From contig CAZSYM010000009.1 in assembly GCA_964611145.1 (NCBI GenBank), forward strand, positions 1 to 64,000: a stretch of 64,000 nt of DNA, in the 5' to 3' direction. This document shows, piece by piece, positions 1 to 8,641 of this stretch. The translations under genes and the position numbers were made by a program. Under the pieces are notes generated by a model. It ran no database searches, was not told where the DNA came from, and saw only the letters and a program-made list of their open reading frames with translations. This DNA comes from WFQV01 sp964611145 (lineage in GTDB: Bacteria; Bacteroidota; Ignavibacteria; Ignavibacteriales; Melioribacteraceae). Every line of letters begins with the position of its first letter. The first letter of the stretch is position 1.

Positions 1-285
1 TTCAAGCTCGCTCAACTCTCTATCTCGTGCTTCATTTACAGCTTTCTCAAGCTGCTGCAAAACCATGCTCACAATAAAACGAAGAAACAATGAAGCCCCC
101 ATTCCACCACAATATTACTGAAAAAGCAAACTCTATGGCATTGATAAAATCGGGCAATTTCTCCAAAATACCATTTGAAGGTTTCATCCACTACATGTGT
201 ATAAATCGATGTAATAAAACGACATTACCATGCCGACAAACATCACAATTAAACTAATTATCGGCAAAATATTTACTTTACTGCC
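1..285 (-). pseudogene. Frame-broken remnant of a small two-helix membrane protein (partial)
   Basis: No intact gene is present, but three minus-strand frames each hold a piece that reads like consecutive parts of one small membrane protein. From about 285 to 184 there is a hydrophobic helix (IISLIVMFVGMVMSFYYI). From 187 to 47 comes a second helix region (IEFAFSVILWWNGGFIVSS). From 102 to the window edge comes a charged tail (LRFIVSMVLQQLEKAV, continuing into acidic residues). The pieces join with two frame changes, near 185 and near 80-90. Small bacterial membrane proteins with two helices and a charged C-terminus commonly have this shape. The joining is my inference. The last piece alone could be read as the start of a gene (ATG at 102) running off the window. 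Assembly errors could also explain the shifts. Confidence 0.38.
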
Positions 286-338
286 GTTATTTAGTTAAAG
301 TAAAAAAGAACTATCTTATTTCCCCCTTCCGCCTCAAG

Positions 339-377
339 AATTATCAAAACTTTCATTTTTTGCAAGTTTTGATAATT
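339..377. repeat. Perfect 14-bp inverted repeat, AT-rich hairpin
   Basis: AATTATCAAAACTT at 339-352 pairs perfectly with its reverse complement at 364-377, leaving an 11-base loop. It lies 30 bases past the stop of the M50 protease gene on the minus strand. No clean T-run follows on either strand, so it is a weak terminator candidate at best. It could instead protect the 3' end of the transcript. Nothing else is recognisable between 286 and 406. Confidence 0.6.
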
Positions 378-406
378 TGCCTTCGTTTTGTGAAAACTGT
401 GAATAA

Positions 407-1408
407 TCAGGGACTCAGGACAAAGGGTGCGGGGGAGAAAGAGACGAGTAAAATAAAAATACTGAAATAGCCGAGCGCCATTCGTGTTTTATTCAGAGGT
501 TCGAAATAAAGCACAGGCGGATGTTCAATTTTAATAAGGAAATAAAGAATAAGCCCCCAAAAAATCCAACCGCTCCAGCCTATTCCCCAATTCACCTCCA
601 GGAGGCTTTCGAAAATTCCGAGAAAACCCAGAAAACCCAGGAGCAACATGGAAATTCCGGCAAAATGCTTATGCACCTTCGCGCCGAACATAGAATAAAT
701 GACATGCCCGCCGTCGAGTTGTCCGACGGGAATCATATTCATTGCGGTAACAAAAAGTCCGAACCAACCGACGCACAAATAAGGATAATGATAAATTTCC
801 GACATGGGCGGCATGAATTTACCCGGCTCGGAAAAAATCTGGCGGAAAAATTCGAAAAGCAAAGTGTTTCCGAACGTAAGATTGACGGCATTTTTACCGT
901 AATCGGGACTAAAAAAATCGGGATGGATTTTCAGAATATAATCCACACCGGGCATGTGTGTAAATCCGTAAATAAGCACAATAACGCTGGCGAAGAAACC
1001 GGCAATGGGTCCCGCCACGCCGATGTCGAACATCGTTCTGTTATCCATTATTCGGCTTTTCGTCTTAATCACGGCGCCCATAGTGCCGAAGTTCAGAAAA
1101 TAAGGGATGGGCGGAAAAGGGATATAAAAAGGGAGAGTGGAATCAACGCCATGCAGTCGCGCGGCGAAATAATGCCCGAATTCATGCACGGAAAGCACAA
1201 ACAATATGGAAAGAGCATAAGGCAAACCTCTCGTAAGGTCGGTAAATTCATAAGGTCCCACGCTTCCGGTTACCCATTGCATTCCCGCCAAAAGCGTGGT
1301 AATAAAAGTAATGCCGAGCAACAAAAAGAACACGCCCCATTTCCTAAAAGCGCTCTTCTTTCGCTCTTTCCTTATGCCGTAATATTCGAAATAATCCTGC
1401 TCGGACAT
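407..1408 (-). CDS. Site-2 protease family (M50) membrane metalloprotease
   Basis: Predicted 333-residue intramembrane zinc protease. The zinc-binding HEFGH is at residues 75-79 inside a hydrophobic segment, and the second conserved motif, NMIPVGQLDGGH, is near 224-235 and supplies the third zinc ligand (Asp of LDG). Five or more membrane segments are visible, and there is no PDZ domain, so it resembles the short soluble-domain-free EGY/SpoIVFB-like M50 proteins rather than RseP. An in-frame TTG lies 12 bases upstream, but ATG at 1408 overlaps the stop of the upstream gene as TGATG, so I start there. Family members cleave membrane-bound substrates such as anti-sigma factors. The substrate here is unknown. 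It is the last gene of the minus-strand envelope block. Confidence 0.85.
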   Translation of the reverse strand: MSEQDYFEYYGIRKERKKSAFRKWGVFFLLLGITFITTLLAGMQWVTGSVGPYEFTDLTRGLPYALSILFVLSVHEFGHYFAARLHGVDSTLPFYIPFPPIPYFLNFGTMGAVIKTKSRIMDNRTMFDIGVAGPIAGFFASVIVLIYGFTHMPGVDYILKIHPDFFSPDYGKNAVNLTFGNTLLFEFFRQIFSEPGKFMPPMSEIYHYPYLCVGWFGLFVTAMNMIPVGQLDGGHVIYSMFGAKVHKHFAGISMLLLGFLGFLGIFESLLEVNWGIGWSGWIFWGLILYFLIKIEHPPVLYFEPLNKTRMALGYFSIFILLVSFSPAPFVLSP

Positions 1409-2238
1409 CAAATATCCCAATTAAAACCGATTAACAAATATTCCTTGTTCATATCGTAATACTCGCCGTGGAGACTTTTCCCGGCATAAAATCCGGTATA
1501 AATTTCAAGTGCATTCCCTTTTCCCTTGCCGAGTCGTATTCCCGCCTTTGCATAAAAGATTTTTTCATAATGTATCAAATGATTCAAACGAAAATCGAAT
1601 CCGCAAAAGAAAGAAGCGGAAGACCGGGAAGAATTTCTGTTCGAATAATAATCAAAGCCCAAATCGTAATAATCCTTTCCCAGAAAGGCGGGGTCTATAT
1701 GGAAAACATAAGCCGCCGTTGCATAGAAACGGAGATTTCCCGCATAAATAAAGGGAGAAATTTCCACAAATTCCCGACTATAAACAAAAGGCTTGCGTCC
1801 GTCCAGCCAATCATGTTTTTCGCTTGAGAATTTGCCGTCAACCAAATGAGCGCTTATATGACTAATTCTGGCGCGCGCTCCCCATTTCATTTCGGATTTT
1901 TTGCTCTCCAAATTAAAATTAACGCCGAAGAAATAATCCGCCGTTTCGACCGGAAAATGGAAATTTGCCTCTTGCCTCAAATAAGTAAAGGTAAAAAAAT
2001 CCGCTCCGAAGGAATAGAGAAAATCCTTCGTTTGATTGCGATAAAAATCCAGACTCCGAGATATATTCAACTCAAGCGTGCTATTGCTCGGATGAAACTC
2101 CGCCCCCAAGCGAGGTTCGAAAATTCCCGCCTTGAAGGGTTTCACAAGCAATGCGTTCGGGAACCATTCCCCCTTGCTTTGCGCAAAAGCGTTGAATGCA
2201 AAAAAAGCGCTCAACAGCACTACGAATTTTAATCTCAT
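1408..2238 (-). CDS. DUF1207-like outer-membrane protein
   Basis: Protein of 276 residues with a signal peptide ending near residue 19 (FAFNAFAQ). Alternating hydrophobic/polar strands suggest an outer-membrane beta-barrel. A motif RISHISAHLVDG followed by WLDGRKPFVYSREF is shared with the product of 6051-6911 (HNSSHLVDG, WINGKKPIPFTRDF), so the two are paralogues. The HxSxHL pattern recalls DUF1207, whose function is unknown. It lies 9 bases after a glycosyltransferase and is coupled by TGATG to the M50 protease. Position in the cluster suggests an envelope role, possibly handling the glycan made by the neighbouring enzymes, but no catalytic residue is evident. Family assignment is tentative. 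Confidence 0.6.
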   Translation of the reverse strand: MRLKFVVLLSAFFAFNAFAQSKGEWFPNALLVKPFKAGIFEPRLGAEFHPSNSTLELNISRSLDFYRNQTKDFLYSFGADFFTFTYLRQEANFHFPVETADYFFGVNFNLESKKSEMKWGARARISHISAHLVDGKFSSEKHDWLDGRKPFVYSREFVEISPFIYAGNLRFYATAAYVFHIDPAFLGKDYYDLGFDYYSNRNSSRSSASFFCGFDFRLNHLIHYEKIFYAKAGIRLGKGKGNALEIYTGFYAGKSLHGEYYDMNKEYLLIGFNWDI

Positions 2239-2247
2239 GCGAACTCC

Positions 2248-3345
2248 TTAAACCTTGAACTCTCTTTCTTTCCACACAACCTTACGGGAAGTGAAAACGA
2301 CGAAAGGCAGAATCACCACGTAAATTATGTAATAGATTTGAAAGGCGATAAAATCCTTTATTCTCAACTTCAATTTCAATTCCCCAAACAAATTCTTAAG
2401 GAAGAAGAAATCTATAAAAATCTTGAACAATCCCACGGTTAGGACGTTTGCCGAGAAGAAAAAGGGAGCGAGCAAAAGCCCGGCATTTACGAACCAACCG
2501 GTGCCCATTATCAAGAACGCAATAAAATCGGCATCAAGCCCACCCACACCCCAGCGTTTACGCTGTCTGTAAAGAGTCTTGACGTCCTTGCATGCTTTGG
2601 AAACCACCAATGCGTTCGCATCCAAGGGATATATGATTTTATACTTCTTCAATTTCCGAATTGCCATTAAAAGCATAAAATCTTCCGTAACGCTAAAAGG
2701 TATGGAAGCATATCCGCCGACTTCCTCGTAAACCGACTTGCGATAGGACATATTATTGCCGATGCAACTAACGGGATGTCCCAGATTCATTATTCCCCCC
2801 GCAACGCCAAGGAGGTAAACCGAGTCCACAGCTTGCATGGCTTCGAAAAATCCGTCGGAAGTTTGCGTCGTAAAGCCAGAAACCATAGCGACGTCCTTTG
2901 TATAGTAGGACGCCAAAGTCTTTGCCCACGTGGGGGAAACTATGCAATCGGCATCGGTGGTTAAAATTATTTCCCCTTTTGCATGTTCAATGGCATTGGC
3001 GATGGCATTCGCCTTGCCCCGCACCTCCCCGATTTGCTTTTCGGGAGTTATCAATTTGAACTTTTCCTTACCGCGAATAAAATTCTCCGTTATCTCCCGC
3101 GTAGCATCCGTGGAATGGTCGTCCACTATAATAATTTCCAGCTTTCCTTCGGGATATTCCAATTTATCCAAAGAGACGAGGCAATCGTAAATATTTTCTT
3201 CCTCGTTGCGCGCGGAAACAATTACGGTTGCGCTGGGCAATTCATCCTCTTTCAGGCGCGGGAATTTCTTCTTCAAACCTATGGAGAAGACGATAGTTTG
3301 AAAGAAATAGAGAATTACGGCGACAAGGAAAATTATTTCAAACAT
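2248..3345 (-). CDS. Membrane-anchored family 2 glycosyltransferase
   Basis: Protein of 365 residues. It has an N-terminal membrane helix (about 4-24), a GT-A catalytic domain, and two or three C-terminal helices. Visible GT2 residues are the nucleotide-binding DDHSTD at about 75-80, the metal-binding DADC at 131-134, the catalytic-base ED near 221-222, and the acceptor-site QRKRW at 261-265. This is the processive or membrane GT2 layout of PgaC/hyaluronan-type enzymes, which transfer a sugar from a nucleotide donor to a growing chain or lipid. The ATG start overlaps the end of the deacetylase gene by 13 bases. Pairing with a NodB-type deacetylase suggests an N-acetylated sugar product, which is inference. 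Confidence 0.85.
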   Translation of the reverse strand: MFEIIFLVAVILYFFQTIVFSIGLKKKFPRLKEDELPSATVIVSARNEEENIYDCLVSLDKLEYPEGKLEIIIVDDHSTDATREITENFIRGKEKFKLITPEKQIGEVRGKANAIANAIEHAKGEIILTTDADCIVSPTWAKTLASYYTKDVAMVSGFTTQTSDGFFEAMQAVDSVYLLGVAGGIMNLGHPVSCIGNNMSYRKSVYEEVGGYASIPFSVTEDFMLLMAIRKLKKYKIIYPLDANALVVSKACKDVKTLYRQRKRWGVGGLDADFIAFLIMGTGWFVNAGLLLAPFFFSANVLTVGLFKIFIDFFFLKNLFGELKLKLRIKDFIAFQIYYIIYVVILPFVVFTSRKVVWKEREFKV

Positions 3346-3968
3346 TTCCCGGGCTCTCCGAATTCAAAACCTTTCCGTTGTACCGTATGCACTGCAAATT
3401 CAACGGCATGGCGAATAATATTTTTACTTTTATTGCTGTCGTGAAATACAATTATCGAATCTTTCTTTAAATATTTCCGAAGGGCAAATTTAACAATATT
3501 TAAATCGTTTTTGTAATCGTAAGTCAAAAGGCTCCACATCACATTTTTAATTCCTTTGCTTTCGAGGATACGTTCCAAACGGAAATTCAATCTTCCCTTT
3601 GGGGGACGGAAAAAATGCAAAGGGGCGTTGCCCGCACGCCTTGCCGCTTCTTCCGTACGAGTTATTTGCCATAAAATTTCTTCGTCGCTCAATCCCCAAA
3701 GAACTTTATGATTAAACGAATGATTCCCGACCGAATGTCCTTCTTTCAATATTCGAGCGAACAATTCGGGATATCTTTCAATGTTTTCCCCCACGCAAAA
3801 GAAAAGCGCTTTTATGTCGAACCTTCCGAGCATATCCAGAATAAGGGGCGTCGAAGCAGGATTGGGTCCGTCGTCGAACGTCAGCAACACTTTACCGCAG
3901 GAGCATTTCCAAAAGGTTTGCGGGAAAAAAATTTTTCCGAGTAAAGAGGGGTCATAAGCGAACTTCAT
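3333..3968 (-). CDS. Polysaccharide deacetylase (NodB homology, CE4)
   Basis: Protein of 211 residues made almost entirely of one NodB domain. Motif 1 is TFDDGP (30-35, catalytic Asp and metal Asp). Motif 2 is HSFNH (83-87, metal histidines). Motif 3 is RPPKGR, and a late VFHD carries the conserved histidine. CE4 enzymes remove N-acetyl groups from chitin-like, peptidoglycan or exopolysaccharide chains. There is no clear signal peptide, which suggests cytoplasmic action on a lipid-linked intermediate or a non-classical location. I chose ATG at 3968 because it overlaps the upstream stop as ATGA and has GGAGGG seven bases before it. An in-frame start 24 bases earlier is less likely. Confidence 0.85.
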   Translation of the reverse strand: MKFAYDPSLLGKIFFPQTFWKCSCGKVLLTFDDGPNPASTPLILDMLGRFDIKALFFCVGENIERYPELFARILKEGHSVGNHSFNHKVLWGLSDEEILWQITRTEEAARRAGNAPLHFFRPPKGRLNFRLERILESKGIKNVMWSLLTYDYKNDLNIVKFALRKYLKKDSIIVFHDSNKSKNIIRHAVEFAVHTVQRKGFEFGEPGKCLK

Positions 3969-5098
3969 CTTTTGACCCTCCTCCCCTTCCATTCGAATCC
4001 GCCAAGCGCTCCCAATACGGCAGCGAGAATGATATAAGGTATATGTAAAAATTCCGCCAGCAAAAAGCCCTTAAATTCCTCGTCGGGAAAAAGCAACGGC
4101 AATCCCATCTGAAGCACGGAATATTCTATTCGCATTTTCATAAGAAACATAATCAAACCGAGTATCAGCAAGGGGAAATTGCCGAAGACTCCCAGCACAA
4201 TATTGGCAAGTGTCAACAAGTAAAAAAGGAAAACGGAGAAAAGCTCGGCAATCAAAAGCTTGCTTTGATAATGCAAGGATTTGCTCGCCCATCTCCTCCT
4301 TTGATTCAGAAATTGGGAAGCGTCCTTGTTAGGTTTTGTCCTAACGACGCAATCTTTCCCCAAGGCAAATCCGATTTTGTAATTCGTCTGTGCGTCAATT
4401 TTCTGCATCAGGAGTTCATCATCTCCGGAAGCCAAATGCGAAACACCGGAATAGCCGTCCACTTCCAGAAAGACTTTTTTTCTAAAAGCAATATTTGCGG
4501 CGCTACATGTTGTCGGCTTCCCGGCTCCTATTAGTCCCGCCGCCGTTACTTGAATACCGGCAAATTCAATCTTCTGCAATTCGCCGAAAGTGTTTTTTCC
4601 GCTTTCGAACAAAACGGGTCCCGCCACGAAAGCCGTTTCCTCGTCGAAATATTTCAGCATACATTTCAACCATTCCTCGGAGTGAGTGCAATCGGCATCC
4701 GTAATAAAAACAATTTCGCCCTTTGCTTCCGCCACGGCTTTTTCAATCGCTTTTTTCTTGTTCGGATTTTCTTTGACAATATTTCGCACTTCGATTATCC
4801 GAAACCTTTTGCGCTCGGGGTGATTTTCCAAAAAGGCTTTTGAATTGTCCGTAGAATAATCATCAACAAAAATCAATTCCAAATTTTGCTCGGGATAATG
4901 CAAAGCCAAAAGACTTTCGGTAGCCCGCTTCAAATTCTCCTCCTCGTTACGAAAAGGGACAATCACGGAAAGCGTCGGTTGCTCTTGCTTTTCGGCTTTT
5001 TCCCGAGAAGCGAGTCGGCGCAAACCCTTAAGCACAAAGCCCAAGAGGAACATATAATTCAAAAGGAGCAATAACGACAGTCCCGCCAGCCACATCAT
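3965..5098 (-). CDS. Membrane-anchored family 2 glycosyltransferase
   Basis: Protein of 377 residues with a hydrophobic N-terminus, GT-A domain and two or three C-terminal helices. GT2 signatures are DDYSTD (79-84), DADC (134-137), GDDE (225-228) and QRRRW (266-270). It has the same layout as the GT2 encoded at 2248-3345 but is clearly divergent, so the two probably add different sugars rather than being a recent duplicate. It overlaps its upstream neighbour (flippase-like gene) by ATGA and its downstream neighbour (deacetylase) by ATGA, so the three are probably made together. The sugar donor and acceptor cannot be told from sequence. Confidence 0.85.
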   Translation of the reverse strand: MMWLAGLSLLLLLNYMFLLGFVLKGLRRLASREKAEKQEQPTLSVIVPFRNEEENLKRATESLLALHYPEQNLELIFVDDYSTDNSKAFLENHPERKRFRIIEVRNIVKENPNKKKAIEKAVAEAKGEIVFITDADCTHSEEWLKCMLKYFDEETAFVAGPVLFESGKNTFGELQKIEFAGIQVTAAGLIGAGKPTTCSAANIAFRKKVFLEVDGYSGVSHLASGDDELLMQKIDAQTNYKIGFALGKDCVVRTKPNKDASQFLNQRRRWASKSLHYQSKLLIAELFSVFLFYLLTLANIVLGVFGNFPLLILGLIMFLMKMRIEYSVLQMGLPLLFPDEEFKGFLLAEFLHIPYIILAAVLGALGGFEWKGRRVKR

Positions 5099-6042
5099 CG
5101 TTTTTCTCCTATCACAAAATACAATCCCGCCACGGCAGGCAACAACACGTTAATTAAAAAAATCATGAAAGCCGCATTGAACCCGACGGAAGATTGAATG
5201 CCGAAAGCGGCGACAAAATAAATAGTGAAAGCCTCTCGCACCCCCACCTCCCCGAAGGTAATAGGCGGAATAAAATTCTTTGCGAAAATCACAAGATTGC
5301 TAATCCAAAAACAAATCCGGAAATCCCTTGCACCTTCAAAGGAAAAAATGATAAGCGCAAATTGCGTTGTATAAATGAGATAAAGCAATGCGGAAAGAAG
5401 GAAAAGCGACCACGCGGTTTTTTTATCCAATCTTTTCAAAATTTCAAGTCTTCGAAAAATCTTTTCCGAAAATTTCCACGAGGGGAAAAATTTCCGGAAT
5501 AATTTCTTCGCTCTTTCGAACTTAGCGTACAAATTCCACAGAAAAAAAACGGCGATTAAAAAAAGAACCGCAAGCGAATATGCGACAATCGGTGCAAGGT
5601 TCAATTTGGCAAATACAAACGCCAAGGCAAAAACTCCACCCGCGAAAAAAATCACGGGCATCAGAAAAAATTTATCGATGAAAGTAGCAACCACAATATC
5701 GCTTGTTTTACCTTGCGGGAAAGGGATTTTCCGCGCAAAGAACTCTCCCGCTCGGAAGGGAGTAATTATTCCCGCCGTAAACCCGTGAAAAAGGGAAGAG
5801 AGAATTTGCTTACCGTCCGTTATTCCCAAAATTTTCCTCGCTACTATTCCCCACCGTTTGAATTGCACATAAATGTTCAAGACCAATAAAATCAATACCA
5901 AGAGCAATATTCGAAAATCGGCACGGGCAAAGGTTTTCTCCACAGCGTCGGGATTCACATAGAAAAAGAGATACAAAAACAATCCCAACGTAAGAATTAC
6001 TTTAAGCAAAAAGAGAAATATTTTCTTCGTTTTTTCTTTCAA
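5095..6042 (-). CDS. Flippase-like integral membrane protein (LPG synthase TM / UPF0104 family)
   Basis: Protein of 315 residues with seven or eight hydrophobic helices and short loops. The late motif FGEVGVREAF and the early TPFRAGEF segment are typical of the lysylphosphatidylglycerol-synthase transmembrane family (UPF0104/AglD-like), which lacks the MprF aminoacyl-transfer domain. Family members are thought to move or modify lipid-linked substrates, and many sit beside GT2 genes. It is the first gene of the coupled trio flippase-GT2-deacetylase (ATGA overlap at 5095-5098) and begins 8 bases after the DUF1207-like gene, consistent with export or presentation of a glycolipid. That role is inferred from context. 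Confidence 0.75.
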   Translation of the reverse strand: MKEKTKKIFLFLLKVILTLGLFLYLFFYVNPDAVEKTFARADFRILLLVLILLVLNIYVQFKRWGIVARKILGITDGKQILSSLFHGFTAGIITPFRAGEFFARKIPFPQGKTSDIVVATFIDKFFLMPVIFFAGGVFALAFVFAKLNLAPIVAYSLAVLFLIAVFFLWNLYAKFERAKKLFRKFFPSWKFSEKIFRRLEILKRLDKKTAWSLFLLSALLYLIYTTQFALIIFSFEGARDFRICFWISNLVIFAKNFIPPITFGEVGVREAFTIYFVAAFGIQSSVGFNAAFMIFLINVLLPAVAGLYFVIGEKR

Positions 6043-6050
6043 TGCGAATC

Positions 6051-6911
6051 CTAAAAATACTCTACCAGAAAGCCGAAAGAAAAGAGGGAAATTTTTTCCG
6101 AATAATACTCGTTAAAAAAATTATTTCCGTAAAAATAAGAAAGATAAAAAAGGGCGCCTTTGGAACACCATTCCCCCACCTTAATTCCGCTCATCAAATT
6201 AAAAGAAGGAGAATATTCGGGCATACCTTTCAGATACGAATGGAACGCCAGAAAAAGATTTGTGGTTTGTCCCAAGAACTTTCCCGTAAAATTTTTATCC
6301 GCAATTTCGAATCCAGCCGAAAACGCAAAACGCTTGATAATTGCGGGGCGAACCAATCTGGCAATCGAGAATGCCCCGTAATAACGGAGAGAGACGCCAT
6401 CGCGGGATTTTTCTTTCGCCCACATGAGTTCTCCGAAATCCCGAGTAAAAGGAATCGGTTTCTTACCGTTAATCCATACATCGTTTTTCTGGTCGTAATG
6501 CCCGTCCACCAAATGACTGCTATTGTGAATAAAACGAAAGCGGATAACGGTTCTGTTATTAAAGTTTCCAATCGAGTAAATCAAACCGCCCCCGAAAAAA
6601 CCGTCCACGGCGTCAATTTGCAAACGGTAACCGGAATAGCTGGTAGCCAGTGCATACGCCATAAATTCAAGGTCGGCAACTATGCTTTTGTTATGGTCCC
6701 AAGAATACTTAACAATATCAACGCCATTCCCTATATCCACTTTCAAATTCAGATTGGAAGCGTAAACCATAACGCCCATACGAGGCTCCTCGAAATTCGC
6801 ACGGAGAGGAATAAAATTCTGTCCCTGCGGGAAAAGCTCTAACCTATTTCCACTCTGCGCTTGTAGCAAAGCTACATCGAAAAGAAGCAATAAAATCAGC
6901 GTTCGCCACAT
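6051..6911 (-). CDS. DUF1207-like outer-membrane protein
   Basis: Protein of 286 residues with a signal peptide (about 1-18, ending LLQAQ) and a C-terminus ending in Phe, as expected of outer-membrane barrels. It shares the central motif RFRFIHNSSHLVDGH and the IPFTRDFGE segment with the product of 1408-2238, so the locus is bracketed by two paralogues of this family. It is the first gene of the minus-strand envelope cluster, and the promoter should lie in the 104-base gap shared with the divergent BshC gene. Function is unknown. The DUF1207 assignment rests on the HxSSHL motif and overall pattern only. Confidence 0.6.
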   Translation of the reverse strand: MWRTLILLLLFDVALLQAQSGNRLELFPQGQNFIPLRANFEEPRMGVMVYASNLNLKVDIGNGVDIVKYSWDHNKSIVADLEFMAYALATSYSGYRLQIDAVDGFFGGGLIYSIGNFNNRTVIRFRFIHNSSHLVDGHYDQKNDVWINGKKPIPFTRDFGELMWAKEKSRDGVSLRYYGAFSIARLVRPAIIKRFAFSAGFEIADKNFTGKFLGQTTNLFLAFHSYLKGMPEYSPSFNLMSGIKVGEWCSKGALFYLSYFYGNNFFNEYYSEKISLFSFGFLVEYF

Positions 6912-7015
6912 GGTATTAGCCGTTTAATTCGAAAATTCAAAGATAGAAAAAAATAATTTGGCTATCTATATTAACATTTCATTATTTTTGATTTTGAATT
7001 AAGAAAGGACTTGAA
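6912..7015. promoter_or_regulatory. Divergent promoter region between DUF1207-like and BshC genes
   Basis: A 104-base AT-rich gap separates the start of a minus-strand operon from a plus-strand gene, so at least two promoters must lie here or overlap the genes. AAGAAAGGAC just before 7016 is a ribosome-binding site for the BshC gene. I see no convincing operator. Confidence 0.45.
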
Positions 7016-8638
7016 ATGTTTGTCGAATATTCCAAGCTGGTCGGCTATCAAAAAATCTTTTCGGATTATTTATACGACTTCGAAAAAGTAAAGAAATATT
7101 TCGGCAAAAACTTCAGAGCGCAAAAGGATTATTTATCCCACTTCGAAAGCATACTTTCGGCAAGAAAAAATTTGCAAGAAGATATTCGGCAATATTTCCG
7201 CCTTTCCAATTCGGCACAAAACATTTCCAAATTGACTTCCAGCAATATCGAATTACTCAACAATCCGAACACCTTGGTAGTATTGACCGAAATATTACCG
7301 AGATTGTTTTTCTCCAATAACGAAGGGATTTTCAAGCTGATAAGCGTCATTAAACTTTCCGCCTATCTCAATGAAAATTTTCCCGAATACAATTTTGTTC
7401 CCCTGGCTTATTTGGTAACGGAAGAAAACGATTTCGCACTTTTCAACAAGGCGAGCTTTTTCGACAATTCTTTCGAAATAAAAGAAATTCATTACGACGA
7501 CGGACTGGAAGCGGAGGAAAACAGAGGCGCCATCGGAAAATTAAAATTCGAAAATTCAATAGAACAACTCTTGCTTTCCGTTCGGGAAATCATGGGAAAC
7601 GAAATACACGAGGAAGCGTTTCAATTGTTAAGGGAATCCTATAAAAGCGGTACGACGTTCGCGGAAGCGTTCAAAAATATCTTTTCCGAGTTGTTCGGAA
7701 AATATGGCTTGCTTTTGTTCGAGGATTCCAACGTGGAGGCAAAAAGAACTTTGAAAAACATCTTCGCGAGGGAATTGCGAAACCACGCTAAGCACACCGA
7801 AAAAATTATTTTCACAAGCGCCGAACTCGAAGAAAAATACTCCGCCAATTTGAAAATATTGCCGATAAATTTGGCGATGCACTATGACAACGGTCTGCAC
7901 GAAATAGAACCCGACGATGGATTTTACAGATTGCATCGAAAACGGAAGAAATTCACACAAGAAGAATTGGAAGCAATTTTGGAAAGTCGCCCGGAAACTT
8001 TCGCACCGACCGCCATGTTAAGAACCGTATGTCAAAGCAGGCTGTTTCCAACGGCTTTTGTCGTGGCTTCCCCTTTCGAAGTGGGAAATTTCGCTCAAAT
8101 ATTTCCCTTCTTCGATTTCTTCCAACTCCCACGCCCTATCGTTTTCCCCGCCGTTACCTCGACCTTTGCAGAATTCGATTTAAACGATGTGCTCGAAAAG
8201 TACAAATTGAAAATCGAGGACTTGCTTTCGGAAAAGGAATTCCTCGAAAACAAAATAAAAACAAACTCCGAGAACTCGGAGCTAATCAATGCCCTCCGAA
8301 AAACCCGCAAAACATTCGAAACCGATTTTTCTTTCTTAATGAATCGCTTGGCAATACGCAAAAATTTCAACAAGGAACAATTCGAAGCGGAAGAAAAGAA
8401 AATACGGGAAGGCTTGGAGAAAATAGAAAATTTAATTTACGAACTCGACAAAGAGGAACATCAAAAAACATTGGCGTATTTGGGCAAATTAAGGACACAA
8501 CTCCTTCCTTTCGAAGCGCCTCAATTCCTTTCGATAAACGTTTTCTATTATTTTCTCAAATACGGAACGGATTTATTACCGTGGCTATTCGAGGAAATCA
8601 AGATAAACAATTCGAAGCATTTAATTCTGGAGCTATAA
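7016..8638 (+). CDS. bshC: BshC-family protein (bacillithiol cysteine ligase), divergent
   Basis: Protein of 540 residues, the usual length for BshC. The family joins cysteine to glucosaminyl-malate in the last step of bacillithiol synthesis. Recognisable parts are the N-terminal YSKLVGYQKIFSDYLYDFE, a segment at about 83-118 aligning with the family's VTGQQ/GGPLYTIYK motif, TEENDFALFN aligning with the usual EDHDFEEVN, and the late SRLFPTAFVVASPFEVGNFAQ aligning with the LPT..YVGGPAEI.YFAQ block. A coiled coil occupies about 400-490. The GQQ motif and the EDHD acid/histidine pair are not conserved here, so activity is uncertain. No bshA or bshB is in the window. It stands alone, convergent with aroA three bases away. 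Confidence 0.72.
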   Translation: MFVEYSKLVGYQKIFSDYLYDFEKVKKYFGKNFRAQKDYLSHFESILSARKNLQEDIRQYFRLSNSAQNISKLTSSNIELLNNPNTLVVLTEILPRLFFSNNEGIFKLISVIKLSAYLNENFPEYNFVPLAYLVTEENDFALFNKASFFDNSFEIKEIHYDDGLEAEENRGAIGKLKFENSIEQLLLSVREIMGNEIHEEAFQLLRESYKSGTTFAEAFKNIFSELFGKYGLLLFEDSNVEAKRTLKNIFARELRNHAKHTEKIIFTSAELEEKYSANLKILPINLAMHYDNGLHEIEPDDGFYRLHRKRKKFTQEELEAILESRPETFAPTAMLRTVCQSRLFPTAFVVASPFEVGNFAQIFPFFDFFQLPRPIVFPAVTSTFAEFDLNDVLEKYKLKIEDLLSEKEFLENKIKTNSENSELINALRKTRKTFETDFSFLMNRLAIRKNFNKEQFEAEEKKIREGLEKIENLIYELDKEEHQKTLAYLGKLRTQLLPFEAPQFLSINVFYYFLKYGTDLLPWLFEEIKINNSKHLILEL

Positions 8639-8641
8639 TTT

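Noticed and set aside
521..1459. Long plus-strand ORF of 312 residues
   Set aside because: It is the complement of the M50 protease gene, whose minus-strand product has clear HEFGH and LDG motifs. The plus-strand product has no recognisable domain.
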